This document shows positions 17,439 to 25,863 of a DNA stretch of 64,000 nt, in pieces. Positions within the stretch are counted from its first letter, which is position 1. The number at the start of each line of letters is the position of its first letter. The stretch spans positions 1 through 64,000 of the forward strand of contig CAVUEF010000013.1 of assembly GCA_963740455.1 (NCBI GenBank), read 5' to 3'. A program made the position numbers and the translations under genes. The notes below the pieces were generated by a model. The model searched no databases. It was not told where the DNA came from and was given only the letters and a program-made list of their open reading frames with translations. The stretch comes from Paucibacter sp963740455 (lineage in GTDB: Bacteria; Pseudomonadota; Gammaproteobacteria; Burkholderiales; Burkholderiaceae_C).

Positions 17439-18395
17439 TTGCTACTGAAACTGGCTTACAGCTTTTTGTCGCCGGCCGGAAGCCGTGGCCGACTAAGCAT
17501 ACTGATGTTCCACCGCGTGCTGCCAAAGCGCGACCCTATCTTCCCCGGTGAAGTGGATGCGCAGCGCTTCGCGCAGATCTGCAGTTGGCTGCGTGGTTGG
17601 GCCCATGTGCTGCCGCTGGACGAGGCCAGCGCACGCATGCAGCGCGGTGACTTGCCGGCTAGGGCCTGCGTGCTGACCTTCGACGATGGCTATGCGGACA
17701 ATGTCTCGGTGGCCCTGCCCATTCTGCAGGCCCATGGCCTGCAGGCCACATTCTTCATCACCACCGGCTTCCTCGGCGATGGCCGCATGTGGAACGACCG
17801 CATCATCGAGGCCCTGCGCCACGCGCCGTCAGGCAGTCTGGACCTGTGCGCCATCTCGGGCGTGGCGGGTCTACGTTTCGAGCTTGGCGACGCGGCGAGT
17901 CGTCGTCAAGCCATTGATGCCTTGCTCACCGCGATCAAGTACCAGGCCATGGATGAGCGTCTGAACAGCGTGGCGCAGATCGAGGCAGCCTGCGGCGGTG
18001 TCGATCAGCGTGCGCTGATGATGGACGACGAAGGCGTGCGTCAGTTGCGCGCGGCCGGCATGCAGATCGGCGCACACACGGTCTCCCATCCCATCCTCAG
18101 CTCGCTCGACGCCGCCGGCATGCGGCAAGAGATTGGCGACAGCAAGCGTTACCTCGAGGACTTGCTGCGTGAGCCGATCTCGCTGTTCGCCTACCCCAAT
18201 GGCAAACCGGGCCAAGACTACAACACTCAGAGCGTCGAGCAAGTCAAGGCACTGGGTTTCAACGTCGCGGTGAGCACTGCCTGGGGTGCAGCGCGTCAGG
18301 GTGACTCCGTATTCGAGCTACCTCGCTTCACACCCTGGGACCAGAGCCGTCTGCGCTATCGTGCACGCCTGGTCGGCAATCTGCTGCGACACTGA
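17439..18395 (+). CDS. Polysaccharide deacetylase (NodB-fold, CE4)
   Basis: Metal-dependent N- or O-deacetylase with the NodB homology domain. The catalytic and metal pair is in LTFDDGYADN (Asp82-Asp83), the His-x3-His motif is GAHTVSHP near 208-215, and YPNGKPGQDYN plus the C-terminal LPRFTPWD complete the fold. Length is 318 residues and no signal peptide is obvious, though the first residues are mildly hydrophobic (LLKLAYSFLS). The start is a TTG at 17439 preceded by GAGGAA at good spacing; no ATG fits. It follows the CapK gene by 91 bases and is 4 bases from the next gene, so it likely belongs to the same operon and trims N-acetyl groups of the glycan. Confidence 0.85.
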   Translation: MLLKLAYSFLSPAGSRGRLSILMFHRVLPKRDPIFPGEVDAQRFAQICSWLRGWAHVLPLDEASARMQRGDLPARACVLTFDDGYADNVSVALPILQAHGLQATFFITTGFLGDGRMWNDRIIEALRHAPSGSLDLCAISGVAGLRFELGDAASRRQAIDALLTAIKYQAMDERLNSVAQIEAACGGVDQRALMMDDEGVRQLRAAGMQIGAHTVSHPILSSLDAAGMRQEIGDSKRYLEDLLREPISLFAYPNGKPGQDYNTQSVEQVKALGFNVAVSTAWGAARQGDSVFELPRFTPWDQSRLRYRARLVGNLLRH

Positions 18396-18399
18396 ACCC

Positions 18400-19917
18400 A
18401 TGGGTGAACAACAAGGCCGCCTTCGGCGCTTGGCTCATGGCTTGAGCTTGCTGCTGAGTGCCGGGCTGCTGTCTGCCGCTGCTGGCCCTTCAATGGCCGA
18501 TGCCCTGCTCATGGGCGACGGCGAGGCCGGCCCCAGTTGCCGCTATCTCAGCGGCATGGGAGAGGTTCGTTGGCTGGTACCTGGCGGTGATTGGCTGGAC
18601 GCCGATGGCAAGATCCAGGGCGACAAACCTTTCTCGACGATGCATATACAGCGCGGCCAGGGTCGACCCTTCGTCGAGATGGACCTTGATGCGCTTGTGC
18701 GGCGCTGGCAGCAACAGCCTGAACTGCCGCGCGTGCTGCTGCTGCGCAGCCTGGGCAGCGCAGGCAAGGGGGATATCGTGGATTTCCACAGCCGCGAATC
18801 TGCCGACCCTTTGGCACGTCCCGCGCTCAAGCTGGAACTGGTCGATGGCAGCCGACTGCGCCTGGCTCCGGCAGCTGACACCTATGCCGATTGCAGCAGT
18901 CTGAGCAGTCTGGGCCAACGCCCCGAGCTCAAGGTCGGTGGGGGGCGCAATCTCCTGATGCGCTTCGAGATCCCGCCTCAGCTCAAGATCAAACATGCCT
19001 GGCTGATACTTACATCGGACCGGCAGTATGGCGCTTCCAGTGTCGAGGTGGGCAGTTTCGCGCTCTATCCCTCCTACAGTCGGCCGGCACAAATGCAGCG
19101 GGGCCTGGCAGCATCGTTTGCACAGGACCGCGGCATTGCCGCCCATCCCGATGTGCTGTTCAGCGCTGACTTCGAGTCCAGCGGCTGGTTATTAGGTTTT
19201 GGCGAATTGAACTTGCGTGGCGACGCGGCGCCTATTGACGGCCGCGCAGAAGGCGACTTTGAGCCCTTGCAGGGTCGAGCTCTGAAGGTGCGAATTGCCA
19301 AGGGCAAGCAAGTGGGTATGGATCTGCATTACAAGTTCGCCGCCCATGGCCAGGCGGAGCCCGAGGAGGTGTTTTTCCGCTACTACCTGCGCCTGGGGCG
19401 CGACTGGCAACCCATTTTGGACGGTGGCAAGCTGCCGGGGATCGCTGGCACCTACGGCCGCGCCGGCTGGGGCCGACGCCGCTCAGACGGCAGCAACGGA
19501 TGGTCGCTGCGCGGCGGCTTTGCCCGACGGCCAGACGCAGATGCCTCGGTGGCGGGCATGGACAGCCTGCATTCTTACGTCTATCACGCCGACATGAAGG
19601 ACGAGACGGGCGAGCTTTGGGACTGGTCGCTGGGGCCCACCGGTCTGGTGCGCAATGAGCGCTGGTATTGCATCGAGCAGTATGTGCAACTGAACCAGCC
19701 CGGTCGCAGCGACGGCGTGGCGCGCGCCTGGATCGATGGTCAACTCGTGATGGAGCGCCGCGGAATCCGGCTTCGCAATGGCAAAGACCTGGCTATCGAG
19801 GAGGTCTGGTTTGATGTCTACCACGGCGGTGTCTCGCCGGCTGCGCATGATATGAGCCTATATATCGACAATGTCGTGATCGCCAAGCGCTACATAGGGC
19901 CGATGGCAGGGCGCTGA
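18400..19917 (+). CDS. Secreted protein with PL14-like polysaccharide lyase domain
   Basis: A 505-residue exported protein. A signal peptide is visible (LAHGLSLLLSAGLLSAAAGPSMADA). The N-terminal part (about 35-230) resembles a carbohydrate-binding beta-sandwich. The C-terminal part (about 260-505) has the jelly-roll pattern of PL14-type glucuronan/alginate lyases: VFFRYYLRLGRDWQP, GKLPGIAGTYG, SLHSYVYHADM, RWYCIEQYVQLN, DGVARAWIDGQLV, FDVYHGG and YIDNVVIAKRYIGP. A paralogue lies at 24085. The role suggested by context is cutting or trimming the uronic-acid polymer in the periplasm or outside. Start ATG 18400 is 4 bases after the deacetylase stop. The PL14 call rests on motif memory, not alignment. 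Confidence 0.68.
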   Translation: MGEQQGRLRRLAHGLSLLLSAGLLSAAAGPSMADALLMGDGEAGPSCRYLSGMGEVRWLVPGGDWLDADGKIQGDKPFSTMHIQRGQGRPFVEMDLDALVRRWQQQPELPRVLLLRSLGSAGKGDIVDFHSRESADPLARPALKLELVDGSRLRLAPAADTYADCSSLSSLGQRPELKVGGGRNLLMRFEIPPQLKIKHAWLILTSDRQYGASSVEVGSFALYPSYSRPAQMQRGLAASFAQDRGIAAHPDVLFSADFESSGWLLGFGELNLRGDAAPIDGRAEGDFEPLQGRALKVRIAKGKQVGMDLHYKFAAHGQAEPEEVFFRYYLRLGRDWQPILDGGKLPGIAGTYGRAGWGRRRSDGSNGWSLRGGFARRPDADASVAGMDSLHSYVYHADMKDETGELWDWSLGPTGLVRNERWYCIEQYVQLNQPGRSDGVARAWIDGQLVMERRGIRLRNGKDLAIEEVWFDVYHGGVSPAAHDMSLYIDNVVIAKRYIGPMAGR

Positions 19918-19931
19918 AGTCGGGGCCAGGT

Positions 19932-20639
19932 TCAACGTTTGTGCAATGTGACGAGAATCCAGCCGCGCAAGATGGCTAGCTGTTGAACGCGATGGATCAA
20001 CCTCTCGAAGCACGTGCCGATGAAGAACAGCACGCCATTGAACAGAAGGTAGTTGGGGTACTGACTGATGTACTCGAAGGAAGACACATCAAAGCCGCTG
20101 TTTGCTGCAAGCCTGTTCACCGCCTGCCGGGTATTGGTCTTGTAGGCGGTCGGGAACGTGTCAATTTCGTCGCGACCTTCTGTCTTCTTGACGATGCGGC
20201 CATGCCAGCGATTCGGTATGCATTTTGCGATCAAGGTGCCGTAGTCCCACATATTTGCAGTGAGAAAAAGCACCTTTCCGCCCGGTTTGAGGATTCGCGC
20301 CATTTCTCTGTAAACGAGGTCCGGCTCGGTCAAGTGCTCGAACACGCTGCGCGAAATGATCAGATCCACGCTCCCCGACGGGAGTGGGATATTGGCCAAA
20401 TCTGCGTTATGGGTTTCTATGTCATCGGGCACGTCCTTGAATTCCACCAAGTCCACGCCAACCAGTCGTTCAGCCTGGCCACGGAACTTGGCAAGCACCG
20501 GAGCCGTCCGGCCGCAGCCCGCGTCGAGCAGCACCGTGCTCGTGTTTACGAGCGCATGCGCCTTCTCCTCGAAGATCCGGTACGGGTGGGGGCGGTTGGC
20601 GTAGTATTTTTGGAGCAACTTGTGGGCGAGTGCAGACAT
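19932..20639 (-). CDS. Class I SAM-dependent methyltransferase
   Basis: A 235-residue Rossmann-fold methyltransferase, with the SAM-binding motif LLDAGCGRTAPVLAKF near 36-51, a later VDLIISRSVFEHLTEPD (about 110-126) and LKPGGKVLFLTANMWDYG, the usual order for Methyltransf_11-type enzymes. The stop is 15 bases from the convergent lyase-like gene. It is the last gene of a minus-strand group with the ligase/polymerase-like gene, 12 bases away. It probably methylates a sugar or the glycan lipid; the acceptor is not known. Confidence 0.8.
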   Translation of the reverse strand: MSALAHKLLQKYYANRPHPYRIFEEKAHALVNTSTVLLDAGCGRTAPVLAKFRGQAERLVGVDLVEFKDVPDDIETHNADLANIPLPSGSVDLIISRSVFEHLTEPDLVYREMARILKPGGKVLFLTANMWDYGTLIAKCIPNRWHGRIVKKTEGRDEIDTFPTAYKTNTRQAVNRLAANSGFDVSSFEYISQYPNYLLFNGVLFFIGTCFERLIHRVQQLAILRGWILVTLHKR

Positions 20640-20651
20640 TGATCATCCCAT

Positions 20652-21947
20652 TTATGCTGACGAGCGAGCGAGTCTCTCTTTTGTGGGCAGACACTTGACC
20701 ACAATGCCGGAACCGATGACCGTGATGGCGCAAATGTAATACGGCAGGTCGAAATGAAGCAAGGAGAGGAAGGCACCGCCAACCGCAAATCCGATCAAGC
20801 TGACTTGCGTCATGCGCATCAGCAGTGGCAGCCATGATGACAGGGTGTCTATCTTGGCCGCGAGTTGCCCAGTACGGCCGGCTGTGCGCCAACTGGCCAC
20901 ACCGAGCATCAGGTAGAGGATGAGTCCCGGGAATCCATGCTCGCCGAGCGCCTGGAAGTAGATGCTGTGCGCCACATATACGCCGCCAGCTGTGTAGTCT
21001 CCTACCCCACCCGGTGGGGCATATTTGGCGAACAAGAATGGGTTGTCGGTACGGAAGCCGGCGCCGACCAATGGCCGGTCAATGGCCACGTTGATAAGTG
21101 TCTGCCAGGTGTAGAGGCGGGACATGGCCGAACCATCGGCCTGGTACTGCTGGATGGTGTCCATCCGACCGACCCATGAATCTGGCATAGAGACAATGGC
21201 AATGCCCAATACGGCGGTGACACCGAGAGTCGTGACGATTGGTCGCTTGCCCTTGAGAACCAGGAACATTGCAATCGCCAGCAACGTCAGCAAGGCGCCG
21301 CGCGACTGTGTGCCGAGAATGGCCAGCACGATCAGCACGCCGGCAGCCAACAACCCGTACTTGGCCAATCTATTGCGGGCGGTCTGGTGCAAAAAGTACA
21401 GGAAGGGCAAGATGATGGCCAAGGCAACGCCAAGCTCGTTATTGCCTTGGATCACACCGCCTGGGGGCCCCCACACACGGCCACTACCCCCCGTGGTAAT
21501 CGTGAAGATGCCGCCCTTGATGCCATAGAAGCCAATTGAACCCACCAAAGTCCAAATCAGGATGTTCAGCTTGCGATAGTCGTCGATCAACGCCATCGTC
21601 AGGAAAATCATCAGGTGAATCTTGACGACCGTGATGGCCTGCGCCAGCACCAACTCCTGAGAGTTCAGCGCAAACAGGCTGGTTATCATCATCCAGGCGA
21701 TAAAACTCAGATAAGTGATGTTGACAGAATTCAGCTGTGGTTTGATCTTTGCGCCGCTGAACAGTATGCCCAGCAAGGTGCAAATTGCGGTGAGCTCTGC
21801 AAATGGCAGTGTGCGGGCGAAACCGTAAGCCAGACGATAGGGAATCATCATTGCCAACCACGCCCAAATGACGATGCCGACCCACGGCCGTCGGATCGCC
21901 AACGGCAGCAGCGCGAGCATACAAAGCGTGATCAGAATGTCTCTCAT
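20652..21947 (-). CDS. Exosortase A-associated O-glycosylation ligase/Wzy-like polymerase (TIGR03097-like)
   Basis: Polytopic inner-membrane protein of 431 residues with about ten to twelve hydrophobic segments and a large periplasmic loop. The start MRDILITLCMLALLPLAIRRPWVGIVIWAWLAMM and the stretch WGPPGGVIQGNNELGVALAIILPFL match the exosortase-associated putative O-glycosylation ligase family (DUF5935 plus Wzy_C core). In this locus it is the only candidate to polymerise repeat units or ligate glycan to protein. It lies between a methyltransferase and a mobile element that separates it from the third amidotransferase. Family recognition is good; polymerase versus ligase function is undecided. 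Confidence 0.85.
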   Translation of the reverse strand: MRDILITLCMLALLPLAIRRPWVGIVIWAWLAMMIPYRLAYGFARTLPFAELTAICTLLGILFSGAKIKPQLNSVNITYLSFIAWMMITSLFALNSQELVLAQAITVVKIHLMIFLTMALIDDYRKLNILIWTLVGSIGFYGIKGGIFTITTGGSGRVWGPPGGVIQGNNELGVALAIILPFLYFLHQTARNRLAKYGLLAAGVLIVLAILGTQSRGALLTLLAIAMFLVLKGKRPIVTTLGVTAVLGIAIVSMPDSWVGRMDTIQQYQADGSAMSRLYTWQTLINVAIDRPLVGAGFRTDNPFLFAKYAPPGGVGDYTAGGVYVAHSIYFQALGEHGFPGLILYLMLGVASWRTAGRTGQLAAKIDTLSSWLPLLMRMTQVSLIGFAVGGAFLSLLHFDLPYYICAITVIGSGIVVKCLPTKERLARSSA

Positions 21948-22000
21948 GTCGGCGCGGAACCTTGGTTGACGTCAGTGTGATTTTGAAGGCATGGATTCAA

Positions 22001-22234
22001 CCTAGAAACCGCAGTTGGACACGCCCGAGTGGGCCGTCATGGGGTGGGCTGGGAAGGCGCGAGGACACGGCAGGCTCATGCCTGCAAGGACGAGCAACGC
22101 ACCCAGCGCGCCGCAGGGCGGCTCAATCGGGTGTGTAGCGCTCTCACCCAACTGGTGAACAGCTTCGTGGTCAATAACATCAGCATCCATGGGACTCTTC
22201 AGCGGGAAACAAGCGGTCAACTGCGGTTTCTAGG
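22001..22234. mobile_element. 234-bp MITE-like element with 17-bp inverted repeats and TTCAA target duplication
   Basis: The ends are exact inverted repeats: CCTAGAAACCGCAGTTG at 22001-22017 and CAACTGCGGTTTCTAGG at 22218-22234. Both are flanked by the pentamer TTCAA (21996-22000 and 22235-22239), as a target-site duplication would be. The interior has no transposase frame. Ends beginning CCTAGA recall IS1380-family elements, which is from memory. It sits between the third amidotransferase gene and the ligase/polymerase gene; the amidotransferase stop codon lies inside the flanking TTCAA copy. It probably separates or attenuates co-transcription of these two genes. Confidence 0.8.
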
Positions 22235-22235
22235 T

Positions 22236-23924
22236 TCAAGGGTGTTCAATCGTGAATTGGGGGTGATGGTGGTTGAGCCATTGCTCGAGCATCATGAGAA
22301 TCCAGACCATCTCGCCAAAGTATCCTGGATGTGCCGGCAGTTGATCGCGCAGCAAGGTATGCACATAGTCTTGCCGCACCACACCGCGCTCCGCCAGACT
22401 CATCAACGAGTCGTAGGCCAACTTCTGCAGAGCAGGATTGCGCGTAGTCCACACGCCGAACGGGAGCCCGAAGCCCTGCTTGCGTTTGGCAATGATTTCG
22501 CGAGGCAGAAACTCTTTCAAAGACTGCTTGAAGAACCAGCGCAACTTTTGGCCCCGCAACTTGTAGTCGCTGGGCAAACGTAGCGAAAAGTCGAGCAAGG
22601 CATGGTCCAACATCGGAAAACCCACAGCAATGCCGGCCAACGAGGTGGCGGCGCGCACCTTGGGCAGGTCACTTTCTCCCAGCGTGTAGCGCCAGTCATA
22701 TGCAAGCTCGCGGTTCAGTTCGCTGCAGGGGGCTTCGGTGCTTTGCCAAACTTCGCGCTGATGGGCGAGTGGCAGGCTTGTGTCAATTTGTCTCAACAGA
22801 GCGGGGCTTAGCACCTGATCGCCTCCGACACGCATGATCAGGTTGTAGTTCTGCAACCGATCAGGCATGGTCTGCTTTGCCTGCTTCACGTAACTGCCGG
22901 CCTTGCGAATCAGCGCAATCCGCGCGAGCGAGGCATTTCCGACGATGGGTTCAATCAGACCCTCACGCAACCGCGCCGGAACCCTGTAGTAAAAGCTAAA
23001 CAAGCGCTGGGTAGCGTAGCGGGAATTGCCACCGAACAACTCGTCGCCACCATCGCCGGCCAACAGACGGCTCACGCCATCTTCGCGGGCCATCTTTGCA
23101 CAGTAGTAGGCGGGTAGCACGGAGGAGTTGCCGAAGGGCTGATCGAGATGCGCGGCCATGATCGGAATGCTGCGTACCAGGTCGTCCGGCGTAACGTAGT
23201 ACTCGTGATGCTGAGTGCCGAAATGGCGCGCAGCCAGACGTGCATATTCCATTTCGTCATAGCCGTCTGCATCGAAGCCAATCGAGTAGCTGGCTACTCC
23301 TTGATCGGTCGCTCGGGTCAGCATGCCCGCCACCGTCGAACTGTCGGTTCCGCCGCTGAGAAAGCATGCCGCCTTGCTGCCATCGAACTGGCAGGCCACA
23401 GATTGCTCCAGCAATCCCAGGAACTCGCTCTTCGCGTCATCGAAGGAGATGCTTGGTGGCTCGGAGAAGTTCGGCCTCCAGTAGGCCTGCACTTCAAGCT
23501 TGCCCTGGCTCAGCCATGCATAGTGGCCGGGAGGCAGTCGGTAGATGCCTTTGTAGATCGTCCTTGGCGACGGGATGCAATGAAAGTAGAGGTAGTCGTA
23601 AATGGCCTGCGGATCGATCTCGGTGCTTGCGTCGGCCAGATCCTTCGCGCTCTCGGCGGCGAGTAAGCTGCCGTCGATGATTCGATAGCAAAGTGTATGA
23701 GTGGCGAAGCGGTCCAGTGCCATGAAGCTGTCGCCATCGGCCGTCGTTAGCGCCACGGCGAACTCACCTTGGGCCATGGCCGCAGCCGCTAGCGGGCCCT
23801 GCTTCAGAGCCTCGTGCCACGCTGCCTGTACGCCGTCACTTTGGTTCAGAGTCTGAATCTGTGCTTTCTTGAATCGCGGCTGGCCTAGAAAGATAGAGGG
23901 GGGCAAGGTGACTGTTGTTTCCAT
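22236..23924 (-). CDS. Asparagine-synthase-like protein lacking the glutaminase cysteine, third copy
   Basis: A 562-residue protein from the ATG at 23924 (a GTG at 23963 would add 13 residues; neither has a clear ribosome site). The synthetase half is intact: CFLSGGTDSSTVAGML, SIGFDADGYDEMEYA, LLAGDGGDELFGGNSRY and KRKQGFGLPFGVW. The N-terminal half keeps the class II glutaminase fold in outline (QGEFAVALTTADGDSFMALDRFATHTLCYR) but does not start with Met-Cys and has no nucleophile. It must therefore use free ammonia or another amine, or make an intramolecular amide as beta-lactam synthetase does. It is transcribed away from the lyase-like lipoprotein gene at 24085. Role in glycan modification is inferred from position. 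Confidence 0.8.
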   Translation of the reverse strand: METTVTLPPSIFLGQPRFKKAQIQTLNQSDGVQAAWHEALKQGPLAAAAMAQGEFAVALTTADGDSFMALDRFATHTLCYRIIDGSLLAAESAKDLADASTEIDPQAIYDYLYFHCIPSPRTIYKGIYRLPPGHYAWLSQGKLEVQAYWRPNFSEPPSISFDDAKSEFLGLLEQSVACQFDGSKAACFLSGGTDSSTVAGMLTRATDQGVASYSIGFDADGYDEMEYARLAARHFGTQHHEYYVTPDDLVRSIPIMAAHLDQPFGNSSVLPAYYCAKMAREDGVSRLLAGDGGDELFGGNSRYATQRLFSFYYRVPARLREGLIEPIVGNASLARIALIRKAGSYVKQAKQTMPDRLQNYNLIMRVGGDQVLSPALLRQIDTSLPLAHQREVWQSTEAPCSELNRELAYDWRYTLGESDLPKVRAATSLAGIAVGFPMLDHALLDFSLRLPSDYKLRGQKLRWFFKQSLKEFLPREIIAKRKQGFGLPFGVWTTRNPALQKLAYDSLMSLAERGVVRQDYVHTLLRDQLPAHPGYFGEMVWILMMLEQWLNHHHPQFTIEHP

Positions 23925-24084
23925 TGGTGACGAAAGAGTTGGTGAAAGCAGCGGCTCAGGCACCGACTTGTGCGACTATATCCGTACGGCCTCCGTCCGA
24001 GTCATCGCGGTAGGGACATTTGTCCGAAATATTCAGCACGACCTGAGGCATCGTTGAGAGACATTGCGAACTGGAGTAACGGTC

Positions 24085-25845
24085 ATGAGTGAGGTGTTCA
24101 AAGACCGACGGAAGAGAGTAGGCATTGCTCCCGGCGTCGAACGACGAGGTTTCATCCTCAGTTCAGTGGCGGCCTTGGGAGTCTTGGGTCTCGAGGCCTG
24201 CGGTGGCGCGTCGTCGGCACCGAGTACTTCCATCGCAGCAGCTGTAACACCGGCATCGCCGGCGGCACCAGCAACAGCACCAGCACCAGCACCAGCACCA
24301 ACACCAACACCAACACCAACACCAACACCAACACCAACACCAACACCAGGAGGGCTGGCTCAATTCCTTACATTCGACGGTGGCAGTGGCCCCAACAATG
24401 CGTATTGGAGCGACAAACTGCGACTGCCCTGGAGCCATCCCTCCGTGGGTGACTGGCTGGATGCGCAGGAGGTCTCGCAGGGGAGCCAGTCCTATGCTTC
24501 TCTGACGATCGGGTTGGGTAGCAATACGCTGGACGTCACGGCACTCGTAAAGCGCTGGTCCGAGAATCAGCTCAATCGCGGCTTTTATCTGCGGTCACAG
24601 CAAGCTTGGCCTTTTCGTTTTGCGGGACGTAACCATGCAACCCCCTCGTTCCGACCTCTCCTGGAGATCGTGACAGGCAGTGGAAGCATCCAGGTACCTT
24701 GCATTTGCAATGCCACTTGGGCACCCAGTTCAGCCTACGGGAAGGACAGCCGCGACGTCTTTGATGTGGCCGGCACCTCGACCTTTGCCGCAGTCCAGTT
24801 TGATCTTTCCCAGTTCAAGGGCCAGGTCATCAAAGCAAGCCTGACGCTGAATTGCCTCGAACTCAAATACGCCGGCCTGCTGGAAGTGTTTGAACTCAAC
24901 CCACCCAGTTTCCGACTGGGTGCCGGCAATTCGGCCCCCTTGCCGGGGATGGCAATGCGTTTTCCGGGCGACAAAAACATTGGGTCTCAAACGAGCGTCC
25001 TTTTCGCAAGCGACTTTTCCGAACTGACACAAAACCGCTGGGCAGGTACTGGGGCTCCGGGTTCCACCCAAGTAGCAGATCCCGGTAGCGGCAGCACCTA
25101 CCTGCGTGGTGTCATCGCGAAGGGGCAGCTCTTAGGTGCCGATTTGGAGCACAACGTCGTTGCTGGCCGCGCGGATGGCGTGGCTGGGACCGTGGAAACT
25201 TCGCTGTTCGCACGTTACATGGTGTACCTGGAGAAAGACTGGGGATCTGGCGTCGACGCCAACAAGATGCCTGGCTGGGATGGACGTCTAGGTTGGTGGA
25301 ATGAAGTGGGTTATTGGCAGTCGACCACTGGCAATGGCGGCTCGCGGGGGAGCGGCAAGAAGGTGCTCAACCCACCGACCGGTCGCGTGACCTACGAGGG
25401 TTCATCCATGCGTGGCTTGGGCGGGACCGCGACGAACGATGGCAATCCCTATGACGAGTTGTTCTATCTGGCTAACTACATGTACCACCTGGACCAGCCG
25501 ACCAACTTTGGCGAGGATATGTATTGGCCGGGGGTGGTGCTGAGCAAGGAGCGTTGGTTCTCCATCGAGCAGCAGATCGTGATGAACAGCATCTCAGGGC
25601 CCTATGACGAGTTTGGCAACGGCGTTGCCAATCGGGATGGGCAATATCGCGTTTGGGTGGATGGCGTGTTGGCCTGGGAGCGTACGGATCTGCGCTGGCG
25701 CAGGCACCCGGACATGGGTATCCAGGGTTTCTGGCTGAATTGGTACCATGGTGGCGTCCAGCCAGCGCCCGCCGATATGCACTTCCGCATGGACTCCGTG
25801 GTGATCGCCCGGGAATACATCGGGCCCCGAGCACCAACTATCTGA
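24085..25845 (+). CDS. Tat-type lipoprotein with PL14-like lyase domain and Pro-Thr linker
   Basis: A 586-residue exported protein and paralogue of the one at 18400. The N-terminus has twin arginines at 20-21 (ERRGFILSS) and a lipobox-like LEAC ending at Cys39, so Tat export and lipid anchoring are likely. A linker of Pro-Ala and Pro-Thr repeats follows (encoded by the hexanucleotide repeat). The body has a carbohydrate-binding-like sandwich and a C-terminal jelly roll with MVYLEKDWGSG, YMYHLD, RWFSIEQQIVMN, DGQYRVWVDGVLAWER, WLNWYHGG and MDSVVIAREYIGP. The start at 24085 has GGAG nine bases upstream; a GTG-type start further up is unnecessary. Likely acts on the exopolysaccharide at the cell surface or periplasm. 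Lyase activity is not proven by visible catalytic residues. Confidence 0.68.
   Translation: MSEVFKDRRKRVGIAPGVERRGFILSSVAALGVLGLEACGGASSAPSTSIAAAVTPASPAAPATAPAPAPAPTPTPTPTPTPTPTPTPGGLAQFLTFDGGSGPNNAYWSDKLRLPWSHPSVGDWLDAQEVSQGSQSYASLTIGLGSNTLDVTALVKRWSENQLNRGFYLRSQQAWPFRFAGRNHATPSFRPLLEIVTGSGSIQVPCICNATWAPSSAYGKDSRDVFDVAGTSTFAAVQFDLSQFKGQVIKASLTLNCLELKYAGLLEVFELNPPSFRLGAGNSAPLPGMAMRFPGDKNIGSQTSVLFASDFSELTQNRWAGTGAPGSTQVADPGSGSTYLRGVIAKGQLLGADLEHNVVAGRADGVAGTVETSLFARYMVYLEKDWGSGVDANKMPGWDGRLGWWNEVGYWQSTTGNGGSRGSGKKVLNPPTGRVTYEGSSMRGLGGTATNDGNPYDELFYLANYMYHLDQPTNFGEDMYWPGVVLSKERWFSIEQQIVMNSISGPYDEFGNGVANRDGQYRVWVDGVLAWERTDLRWRRHPDMGIQGFWLNWYHGGVQPAPADMHFRMDSVVIAREYIGPRAPTI
24278..24349 (+). repeat. 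Hexanucleotide tandem repeat CACCAR x12 (Pro-Ala/Pro-Thr linker)
   Basis: Twelve consecutive hexamers, three CACCAG, eight CACCAA and one CACCAG, encode the PA/PT linker of the Tat lipoprotein. Because the unit is six bases, slippage changes linker length without breaking the frame. Confidence 0.9.
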
Positions 25846-25863
25846 ATGGCCCGACCAGGTCGA

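Noticed and set aside
22002..22220. 72-codon minus-strand frame inside the MITE
   Set aside because: Uses the inverted-repeat sequence as its C-terminus, has no transposase features and no good start.
24163..24438. Minus-strand frame with alternating Trp-Cys repeats
   Set aside because: Only the reverse reading of the CACCAR repeat in the plus-strand lipoprotein gene.
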